A DNA stretch of 22,826 nucleotides from DATEVL01 sp964448245. Lineage in GTDB: Bacteria; Chloroflexota; Anaerolineae; Anaerolineales; E44-bin32. The stretch lies in NCBI GenBank assembly GCA_964448245.1, contig CAYUWF010000032.1:1-22826 (forward strand). The letters run 5' to 3'. The notes beneath the pieces are model-generated. The model made no database searches. It was not told the DNA's origin and worked only from the letters and a program-made list of their open reading frames with translations. Shown here one piece after another: positions 7,490 to 14,092 of the stretch (positions within the stretch are counted from its first letter, which is position 1; every line of letters starts with the position of its first letter). A program made the position numbers and the translations under genes.

Positions 7490-8842
7490 ATGGGAACTGC
7501 CATCGACGCCTTTCGCAGCCTGCTCGGCGAGACCTTCGACCTGCGCACCGCAGCCGCCGTGCTCGAATGGGACCAGCAGGTCAACCTGCCCTCCGGCGCC
7601 GCCGCCAACCGGGCGGCGCAGCTGAGCACCCTCAACCGCGTCACGCACGAGAAGTTCACCTCGGACGAGATGGGGGCGGCGCTACAAGCCGCCCAGGCCG
7701 CCGTCCAGAGCCTCGACCCGGATTCGGACGACGCCCGCCTGGTCCGCAAGGTGGCGCACGACTTCGACAAGGCGCGCCGCGTGCCGGCCGCCTACGTCGC
7801 CGAGAACAGCCGCGTCACGGCGCTGGCCCACGACGCCTGGTCGAAGGCTCGCCCGGCGAACGACTTCGCCGCCTTTCGCCCGCACTTGCAGGAGGTCTTT
7901 CGCCTGCGCCGGGCGTACGCCGACTTCTTCGCGCCCTACGATCACCCCTATGATCCGATGCTGGACGACTTCGAGCGCGGCTTGAAGATGCCGCAGGTCA
8001 GGGCGGTCTTCGACGAGCTGCGCCCGCGCCAGGTGGCCCTGGTGCGCGCCATCACCGAGCGCGGCCGGCCCGTCGACAACAGCCTGCTGCACCGGGACTA
8101 CGACGTCCAGAAACAGTGGGACTTCGGCCTGCAGGTTGCGCGCGCCTACGGCTATGACTTCGAGCGCGGCCGGCAAGACAAGTCGGCGCATCCCTTCACC
8201 ACCACCTTCGGCCTGGGCGACGTGCGCATCACCACCCGCCTGTATCCCAACCTGCTCTCGTCGTCGATCTTCAGTACGATGCACGAAACCGGGCACGCGC
8301 TATACGAGCAGGGCTCGCCCCCCGAGCTGGACCGCACGCCGCTCCTGGGTGGCTCGTCGCTCGCCATTCACGAATCGCAGTCGCGACTCTGGGAGAACCT
8401 CGTCGGCCGCAGCCTGCCGTTCTGGAAGGGCTTCTACCCCCGCCTGAAGAGCCTCTATCCCGAACAACTGGCCGACGTCGATCTGACCACCTTCCACCGC
8501 GCCATCAACAAGGTCGAACCGTCGCTGATCCGGGTCGAGGCCGACGAGGCGACCTACAACCTGCACATCATGCTGCGCTTCGACCTCGAGATCGCCCTGG
8601 CCGAAGACAGCCTGTCGGTCGCCGACCTGCCGGCGGCCTGGAACGACAAGATGCGCGATTACCTCGGGCTCACCCCGCCCAACGATGCCCAGGGCGTGAT
8701 GCAGGACGTGCACTGGTCCGCCGGGATCCTGGGGTACTTCCCCACGTACGCCCTGGGCAACCTGGTCGCCTCGCAGCTCTGGGAGGAGATCAACGCCGAT
8801 CTCCCCGACCTGTCGAAGCAGATCGAGCGATCCGATTTCTCC
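7490..8842 (+). CDS. M32 family metallocarboxypeptidase, 3' end lost in gap
   Basis: Zinc carboxypeptidase of the Taq/Pfu type that removes C-terminal residues from peptides in the cytoplasm. AAAGGAG stands 6 bp before the ATG. Family motifs are clear: LEWDQQVNLPSGA near the N-terminus, KSAHPFTTTFGLGDVRITTR, the zinc site MHETGHALYEQG (His265, Glu266, His269), third ligand Glu295 in IHESQSRLWE, and EADEATYNLHIMLRF. 451 codons are present; the family is usually about 500 aa, so some 50 residues and the stop are in the gap at 8843-8942. The sequence after the gap is repeat DNA and does not look like the missing end. The enzyme itself looks intact up to the gap. Confidence 0.92.
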
Positions 8843-8942
8843 NNNNNNNNNNNNNNNNNNNNNNNNNNNNNNNNNNNNNNNNNNNNNNNNNNNNNNNNNN
8901 NNNNNNNNNNNNNNNNNNNNNNNNNNNNNNNNNNNNNNNNNN
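8843..8942. other. Assembly gap (100 N)
   Basis: Exactly 100 N. It removes the 3' end of the M32 peptidase gene and possibly the true 5' end of the following dehydrogenase. Confidence 0.99.
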
Positions 8943-9004
8943 GCCGACACCGAAAGAGTTGGGCTGGGCGTGTCCCCACGCCAACGCGAAGAATCCGTAC
9001 CGCC
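8943..9004. repeat. Dispersed-repeat-like sequence after the gap
   Basis: Begins directly after the gap and holds a small hairpin GGCGTG-TCCC-CACGCC within TGGGCGTGTCCCCACGCCA. It fits neither neighbouring protein and abuts the palindromic repeat at 9010. Probably part of a multi-copy element that broke the assembly; copy number cannot be seen here. Confidence 0.4.
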
Positions 9005-9009
9005 GCCCC

Positions 9010-9070
9010 TGGATTCCCGCCTTCGCGGGAATGACATGGTTCCTGTCACCCCCGCGAAGGCGGGGGTCCA
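9010..9070. repeat. Paired palindromic repeat (dRS3/REP-like)
   Basis: Two 26-bp arms, 9010-9035 and 9045-9070, are near-perfect inverted copies (TGGA, two variable bases, CCCGCCTTCGCGGG, two variable bases, TGAC) separated by 9 bp. Each arm is itself a hairpin CCCGC-CTTC-GCGGG. The left arm holds ATTCCC-N8-GGGAAT, the form of the neisserial dRS3 repeat, and similar CGCGGGAATGAC words are widespread in bacteria. The dehydrogenase frame reads through it. Confidence 0.8.
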
Positions 9071-10196
9071 GCCGGCCGCCACGGCGGCGCCTGCGCCTGA
9101 TCCTCAAGAGCCAGGCGCTAGCGTCGTCGTCCTCGACGGCGACCAGACCGGCCAGGAGCTCCTCGAGCAGGCGTTGCGCGTGCTCGAGCCGTCCGTCATC
9201 CGGGTCCACCTGACCTTCGAACGCTACGACCTCAGCCTGGACAACCGCCGCCGCACTCGCAACGAGGTCATCCAGGAGGCGGCGCAGGCGATCCGCCACA
9301 CGGGGCTCGGGATCAAAGCCGCGACGATCACTCCTGAAAGAGCCAACAGCGACGACGTCGGAAGCCCCAACGCCCTGCTGCGCGAGGCGATCGACGGCAC
9401 GGTGATCCTGCGCACCGGGCGGCGACTGCCCAACGTCCGCCCCGTTGGCGGGGTGCACGCCCCGATCTCGGTCGTGCGCATGGCGGTCGGCGACGCCTAT
9501 GGCGCCCGCGAGTGGCGCGAAACCACGCCCGACGGGGATGAGGTGGCGCAGCGCACCGAGCGCATCACGCGTTCGACCTGCCGGGCCGTGGCCGAGTTCG
9601 CCTTTCAACACGCACAGAAGACCGGCGCCAAGGTCTTCGGCGGACCGAAGTACACCGTCAGCCCGGTCTACGAAGGCATGTTCAAGGAGGAGCTCGACCA
9701 GGCCGCTTCCCGCCACCCGGCGGTCCGCTACGAGCCGCAGCTGATCGACGCCACCTACGCCCTCCTGCTGCGCAGCAGCGGTGAGGCGATGGTCATCCCG
9801 GCGCTGAACCGCGACGGGGACTGTCTGTCGGACCTGGTCCTGCAGATGTACGGATCGATCGCCGGCTCGGAGTCGATGATCCTGGCCTTCGACGCCGATC
9901 GGCTCGCCGTGAAGGCCGTCGTCGCCGAGGCGCCGCACGGCACGGCCCCCGCCCTGCAAGGCAAGAACGTCGCCAATCCGATGGCAATGATCCTGGCCGG
10001 CGCGGCGCTGCTCACCTACATCCCGCAGCCGAAAGCGGCGCGGGCCTCGCGCGCCATCTACGAAGCCGCCTTCGAAGCCGTGTACCAGGGCCTGGCAACG
10101 CCCGACCTCGGCGGGCAGTCGAGCACGACCGACTTCACGGACGAGGTCATCCGGCGCGTGACGGCCAAACTCGAAGTATGGGCAAGCCTCGCCTGA
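9036..10196 (+). CDS. Isocitrate/isopropylmalate dehydrogenase family protein (start uncertain)
   Basis: Decarboxylating beta-hydroxyacid dehydrogenase, acting on isocitrate or a related acid with NAD(P) and a divalent metal. Signatures: VVVLDGDQTGQELLEQAL (first strand), KAATITPERANSDDVGSPN, APISVVRMAVGDAYGAREW, the metal-loop NRDGDCLSDLV with its Asp residues, and EAPHGTAPALQGKNVANPMA, the classic coenzyme-side motif. 386 aa from ATG 9036. No other start codon lies between that ATG and the first strand, yet its first 12 codons are the right arm of a palindromic repeat and there is no Shine-Dalgarno. The true start may be in the gap, or the repeat may have replaced the original 5' end. Subfamily and substrate cannot be assigned by eye. 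The stop overlaps the lipoprotein start by 19 bp. Confidence 0.82.
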   Translation: MVPVTPAKAGVQPAATAAPAPDPQEPGASVVVLDGDQTGQELLEQALRVLEPSVIRVHLTFERYDLSLDNRRRTRNEVIQEAAQAIRHTGLGIKAATITPERANSDDVGSPNALLREAIDGTVILRTGRRLPNVRPVGGVHAPISVVRMAVGDAYGAREWRETTPDGDEVAQRTERITRSTCRAVAEFAFQHAQKTGAKVFGGPKYTVSPVYEGMFKEELDQAASRHPAVRYEPQLIDATYALLLRSSGEAMVIPALNRDGDCLSDLVLQMYGSIAGSESMILAFDADRLAVKAVVAEAPHGTAPALQGKNVANPMAMILAGAALLTYIPQPKAARASRAIYEAAFEAVYQGLATPDLGGQSSTTDFTDEVIRRVTAKLEVWASLA

Positions 10197-11095
10197 GCCG
10201 CCGCTCCCTCGCCGCGACCGCCGCCGCGATGTTGCTGCTCGGCGCCTGCGGCGGTCTGCCCGGGTCCCTGCGGGAGGCGCCCGGGATCGCACCCCCGGCG
10301 ACGGCCAGCGCCACGCCCGCCCCGCCGGCGGCCTCGACCCCGGGGCCCGTCGTCGACGGGACTCCGTCGGTGGTGCTCGAGCCTCCCGAGTTCGTCTCCT
10401 CCCCCACGCCGACCCGCATCTCCCTGCCTCTGCCGCAGGAGCGCCTGATCCTCGAGGCGCCGGGGCCAGGCTCCTCGGTGGTCAGCCCGGTGCGGGTCGC
10501 CGGATGGGGAGGGCCGAGTTTCCAGGGCAAGATCTTCGTCCGTCTCCTCGGCGAGCAGGGCCAGGTGCTGGCCCGCACCACGACCTACTTGTTGGCGATC
10601 GAGGGGGCCTCCGGCCTGTTCGTCGTGACGGTCCCCTTCTCGATTCCTGGCGTGGCCGAGGCCGGTCTGATCGAAGTCAGCTTCAACACGCCTTCTTCCA
10701 ACCGACTCGAGCATATCTCGACGCGCCCAGTCGTCTTCCTTTCGGTCGGGCCCGCGCGCGTCTACACCAACCTGACCACGGCCGAGAAGATCACGATTTT
10801 CTCGCCGCGCGAAGATCGCAGGGTCAGCGGCGGCGTCGCCACCGTGCGCGGGGCGGCCATCCTCGACGAAGATCTTCCACTCCTGGTGGAGGTGCTCAAT
10901 CGAACCGGCCAGGTGCTTGGCACGATGGAGGTCTCGGTGCAGGCGCCGGCGCTGGGAGAACTGGGGACATTCGAAGCGCAGGTCCCGTATGACGTCCCGT
11001 ATCCCCAATATGGGCGGATCGCCGTGACCGAGCGCGGTCTTCACCCGCCGGCGGTGCGTCACTATACGAGTGTGCGGGTCTACCTCGAACCGTGA
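10178..11095 (+). CDS. Lipoprotein with two Gmad2-like Ig domains
   Basis: 305 aa. A charged start MGKPRLSRR, a hydrophobic core and lipobox LLLGAC place Cys24 as the lipidated residue, so the mature protein is anchored on the outer face of the membrane. Residues about 25-85 are an Ala/Pro/Thr-rich linker. Two similar beta-rich domains follow: residues about 89-190 begin RLILEAPGPGSSVVSPVRVAG, and residues about 203-305 begin KITIFSPREDRRVSGGVATV. The pattern SP..G..V...V.V.G matches the Gmad2 immunoglobulin-like domain known from spore germination proteins, which also occurs in non-sporulating bacteria. It probably binds cell-wall or matrix material. The start overlaps the dehydrogenase 3' end, suggesting coupled translation, but no shared function is apparent. 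Confidence 0.82.
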   Translation: MGKPRLSRRSLAATAAAMLLLGACGGLPGSLREAPGIAPPATASATPAPPAASTPGPVVDGTPSVVLEPPEFVSSPTPTRISLPLPQERLILEAPGPGSSVVSPVRVAGWGGPSFQGKIFVRLLGEQGQVLARTTTYLLAIEGASGLFVVTVPFSIPGVAEAGLIEVSFNTPSSNRLEHISTRPVVFLSVGPARVYTNLTTAEKITIFSPREDRRVSGGVATVRGAAILDEDLPLLVEVLNRTGQVLGTMEVSVQAPALGELGTFEAQVPYDVPYPQYGRIAVTERGLHPPAVRHYTSVRVYLEP

Positions 11096-11129
11096 GGGAA
11101 GTCGCCTGCGCCTGCCGCCCCCGACGGAT

Positions 11130-11258
11130 TCAATCTCTAAGGGCAATGGAGTAACCGAATAGGTCTTCGGCTGGGGTGAGGAAGCTGAGGCGCATGCGGT
11201 GGCGCTGGTTGAGGTCGGCGGCGATGGCCTCCAGGTCGTCGTCCCGACATATCGTCCC
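11130..11258 (-). pseudogene. IS30-type transposase, C-terminal remnant
   Basis: The last 40 or so codons before TGA at 11130 read DDDLEAIAADLNQRHRMRLS, then FLTPAED. This resembles the extreme C-terminus of IS30-family transposases, where a short helix is followed by LNxRPRKxLxxxTPxE. Upstream the frame loses similarity within about 15 residues. No catalytic DDE part or terminal inverted repeat is visible, so this is a fragment left by a decayed or partial insertion. Assignment rests on one motif. Confidence 0.55.
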
Positions 11259-11485
11259 GATATCCTTGCGGGAGGACACCCCCTTCGGGCCGCAGGCCCT
11301 GGCCTCTTTCATGCCACCACCACTTCGCGCAGCGCTGAGTCTCCTTTTTCTTCGGCAGTTCGGGAGACAGCGCCTCCCAAGCTGCGCGATGCCTTCCGCC
11401 GGCTCGCCTGCCTGCACCGAAGTTTCGGCAGGCCTCCGGAGTGCTCGCGCCAGATGCCTCCGATTGACGAGGCTGCCAGTCGGCG

Positions 11486-11667
11486 TATCAAGAATTGAGC
11501 GCTGGTTTGTAGACGATAGCTGGAAGGATACGGTACTGGTTATGACCGGCGAAACCGTCCAGGTACTTGTCCGCTTCGGGAATGACCCAGGGACTTTCGT
11601 TTACCACTGTCACAATCTCGAACATGGGGATGCAGGCATGATGAGGAACTACAAAATCGAAAGTTAA
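11486..11667 (+). pseudogene. Multicopper oxidase, C-terminal fragment
   Basis: About 60 codons ending at TAA 11665-11667 carry SWKDTVLVMTGETVQVLVRF and FVYHCHNLEHGDAGMMRNY. HCHxxEHxxxGMM is the fourth copper-binding motif of multicopper oxidases: the Cys and flanking His residues of the T1/T3 sites and the Met axial ligand are intact. The other three copper motifs, expected some 300 codons upstream, are absent; the DNA before it is unrelated. Base composition and codon use are clearly less GC-biased than in the neighbours. Together with the adjacent transposase remnant this points to a piece of transferred DNA, now broken. Confidence 0.8.
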
Positions 11668-11934
11668 TAGGGTACAGGCTCCGATATTCTCGAAGCCTGT
11701 TGTATTGTATTTCTATCAATAGACGATGAACGCGCATCTCTCGACTTGTCTTGGCAATTGGGTACCTCAGACCCTCATTCTCTTTCGGGCGGCCGGCGAC
11801 GCCGAACGGGTAAAGCTGCAGACGTTCGTACACCGACAGATAAACGTAAGGCTTCATACAACGCCATTCTGCTCATAGCCTTGCACTTAGAAATAAAACC
11901 CGCCCGCCTCCGGCATGCCCGGCGTGTGGGCTGA
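11668..11934. other. Low-GC stretch without recognisable gene
   Basis: Much more AT-rich than the rest of the window (for example TTGTATTGTATTTCTATC near 11700). Open frames on both strands here give no recognisable protein. It continues the debris from the oxidase fragment up to the VanW promoter region and is probably non-coding remnant DNA. Confidence 0.5.
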
Positions 11935-11940
11935 TATAAT
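11935..11940 (+). promoter_or_regulatory. Candidate -10 box TATAAT before the VanW gene
   Basis: Perfect TATAAT in the context GGGCTGATATAATGCG, ending 17 bp before the ATG at 11958. The leader would be only about 10 nt and holds no Shine-Dalgarno. No matching -35 at 16-18 bp. Confidence 0.4.
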
Positions 11941-11957
11941 GCGTTCCTGATCGACAG

Positions 11958-13817
11958 ATGAACGCGACCCCGGCCCTCACCCGAACCCGGCCGGATCTGC
12001 TGGGATGGACGGCCCGCCTGCTGACGGCGGGCTTTCTTGCATTTGGCGCCTTCATCGGCGGGACGACCGCCCTGCTCGTCGGCGTGCGTCTGTTCTATTC
12101 CGGCTCCGCGCTGCCCGGCGTCTTCGTCGGCGGCGTCGACCTCTCCGGGATGTCCGAGCCGGAGATCGAGGTCGCGCTGGGGGAGCGGATGAGCTATCCG
12201 GTCACCGGGCGCCTGGCGCTGCGCGATGGCTCGCAGGTCTGGACCGCCAGCCCGGCACAGGTGGGCGCCGTGCTCGATGCCCCGGCGATGGCGGCCGCGG
12301 CGCTGTCCGTCGGCCGTTCCGGGGACGTCCTGACGCAGACCGGCGAGCATATCGACGCCTGGTTCCGGGGCGTCGTCCTCCCGCCGATCCTGATCTTCAA
12401 CGAGCGCGTCTCGGCCGACTACCTGAGCACGCTCGCGGCGCAGATCGACCGGCCGACGATCGAGGCCGGCGCGCTGATCAACGGCCGCCAGGTGCAGGTG
12501 ACGGACGGGCAGATCGGCCGCCAACTCGACATCGCCGGTACCCTCGACTCGATTGCCGCGGCCGTCGCCGCGATGACCGACGCCGTCATCGACCTGCCGG
12601 TGAACGAAACGCCTCCGGCGATCCTGGATGCCTCGGCCCAGGCGGAGGTCGCCCGTCTGCTGCTGTCGCAGCCCTTCTCGTTGACGGCGGACGGCGCCGG
12701 GCCGTGGGTCTTCGAACCCGAGGAACTGGCGGGGCTGATTCGATTCCGCCGCGTCGAGGACGGCAGCGCCGCCCGGCTGATCGTCGGGCTGGACGAGGCG
12801 GTCCTGATTCCGATGCTGACCGATCTCGTGCCCGTGCTCGAGCGATCTCCCGAGAACGCCCGCTTCGTTTTCAACGACGATACCCGTCAGCTCGATCTGC
12901 TGCGGGCGGCCGTCATCGGGCGAACCCTGGACGTTCCGGCTTCGCTCGACGCCATCCAGCAGGCAGCCGGGAGCGCCCGGCACGACGTTCCGCTCGTCTT
13001 CCAGACGGCGCCTCCGGCCGTCGGCGACGATGCCACCGCCGAACAGCTCGGCATCATCGAGAACGTCTTGATGGCCTCGTATGGCATCGAGGGCGCCTCG
13101 ACCTACTTCTCCGGCTCGAGCCCCGAGCGGATTCAAAACATCACGACCGCCGCGGCGGAGTTCCACGGCGTGCTGGTGGCGCCCGGCGAGACCTTCTCCA
13201 TGAGCGATTATCTGGGTGACATCAGCCTCGACAACGGCTACGCCGAAGCCCTGATCATCTACGGCAACCGCACCATCAAGGGCGTCGGCGGCGGCGTGTG
13301 CCAGGTCAGCACGACGCTCTTCCGCGCCGTGTTCTTCGGCGGTTACCCTATCGTCGAGCGCTACCCGCATGCCTACCGCGTCGGGTATTACGAGCAGGGG
13401 ACGGGATCGCCCGGCCCGGGCATGGACGCCACCGTCTTCCTGCCGCTGGTCGATTTCAAGTTCACCAACGACACGCCCGACTGGCTGCTGATGGAAACCT
13501 ACATCTACGGCAACCAGCTACTGTGGAAGTTCTACTCGACCTCCGACGGACGGACGGTCGATTGGTCTAGCGACCGCTCGAACGAAGTCAAGGCGCCTAA
13601 GACGCTCTACCGCGAGAATCCGGATCTGCCCGAAGGCAAGCTTTTGCAGGTCGATTACTCCGCCAAAGGACTGGACGTCGTCGTCTACCGTACCGTCCAG
13701 CGCAACGGCGAGGTCCTGTACGAGAACCGCATCAAGACCCACTACCTCCCGTGGCGCGCCATCTACGAGTACGGCCCGGGCACCGAGCTCCCCGAAGACG
13801 CCAACGTCGAGGAGTGA
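11958..13817 (+). CDS. VanW family cell-envelope protein
   Basis: 619 aa. A cytoplasmic N-terminus of about 16 residues is followed by a transmembrane helix (about 17-42), so the rest is outside. Residues about 50-370 contain two related alpha/beta repeats of the peptidoglycan-binding type 4 kind seen before VanW domains (VFVGGVDLSGMSEPEIEVAL; the second round around residues 220-360). The VanW domain starts near residue 381 (STYFSGSSPERIQNI), continues NAAAEFHG-like and APGETFSMSDYLG, and carries its hallmark GVGGGVCQVSTTLF with Cys448. The family was named from vancomycin resistance clusters, but its reaction is not established; here there is no van neighbour. A role in cell-wall handling is inferred. 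It has its own promoter-like box and converges on the STAND gene. Confidence 0.9.
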   Translation: MNATPALTRTRPDLLGWTARLLTAGFLAFGAFIGGTTALLVGVRLFYSGSALPGVFVGGVDLSGMSEPEIEVALGERMSYPVTGRLALRDGSQVWTASPAQVGAVLDAPAMAAAALSVGRSGDVLTQTGEHIDAWFRGVVLPPILIFNERVSADYLSTLAAQIDRPTIEAGALINGRQVQVTDGQIGRQLDIAGTLDSIAAAVAAMTDAVIDLPVNETPPAILDASAQAEVARLLLSQPFSLTADGAGPWVFEPEELAGLIRFRRVEDGSAARLIVGLDEAVLIPMLTDLVPVLERSPENARFVFNDDTRQLDLLRAAVIGRTLDVPASLDAIQQAAGSARHDVPLVFQTAPPAVGDDATAEQLGIIENVLMASYGIEGASTYFSGSSPERIQNITTAAAEFHGVLVAPGETFSMSDYLGDISLDNGYAEALIIYGNRTIKGVGGGVCQVSTTLFRAVFFGGYPIVERYPHAYRVGYYEQGTGSPGPGMDATVFLPLVDFKFTNDTPDWLLMETYIYGNQLLWKFYSTSDGRTVDWSSDRSNEVKAPKTLYRENPDLPEGKLLQVDYSAKGLDVVVYRTVQRNGEVLYENRIKTHYLPWRAIYEYGPGTELPEDANVEE

Positions 13818-13823
13818 TCCCCT

Positions 13824-13906
13824 CCTCCCTGAGCGGGGCGCTGAGCCGGAGCGGGAGCGGCGGATCGGCGCACAGTCCCTCGCTTCACTCGGGATGGTAT
13901 CGAAGG
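13824..13906 (-). repeat. 83-bp dispersed repeat, copy C (inverted)
   Basis: The reverse complement matches copy A (3354-3436) over its whole length, from CCTTCGATACCATCCC through the invariant AGTGAAGCGAGGGACTG to CCGCTCAGGGAGG. It begins 6 bp after the VanW stop codon. Confidence 0.8.
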
Positions 13907-14092
13907 CGTGAGCGATGGCCGATCCAAAGCGGCGTGGCTTCTCGATTCGTGTCATTCGCGCAGCATCCCGCCCTCACCCCTTCGGGTGCGCCGAAGGGCG
14001 TGGCGGTCTGCACCCCTTCGGGTGCCCTGAAGAGGGTAGAGACCGGAGGGGCGGCATGACATGGGAGGAGTGCGGGCGACGGCCGCCCGAGA
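13907..14092. repeat. Convergent intergenic region with two CACCCCTTCGGGTG hairpins
   Basis: CACCC-CTTC-GGGTG occurs twice as a perfect hairpin (13975-13988 and 14011-14024), the first nested in a GCCCT...AGGGC pair. Another hairpin, CGGGCG with CGCCCG, lies just after the STAND stop. These stand between two convergent genes and could act as terminators in both directions, but no T-run follows them. Confidence 0.5.

Noticed and set aside
11540..11857. 105-codon minus-strand frame in the AT-richer stretch
   Set aside because: Overlaps the oxidase fragment on the other strand, has no recognisable motif, no clear ribosome site and lies in debris DNA.
11775..13370. 531-codon open frame on the minus strand
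   Set aside because: Antisense shadow of the VanW gene: low-complexity Arg/Gly/Asp composition and no family signature.
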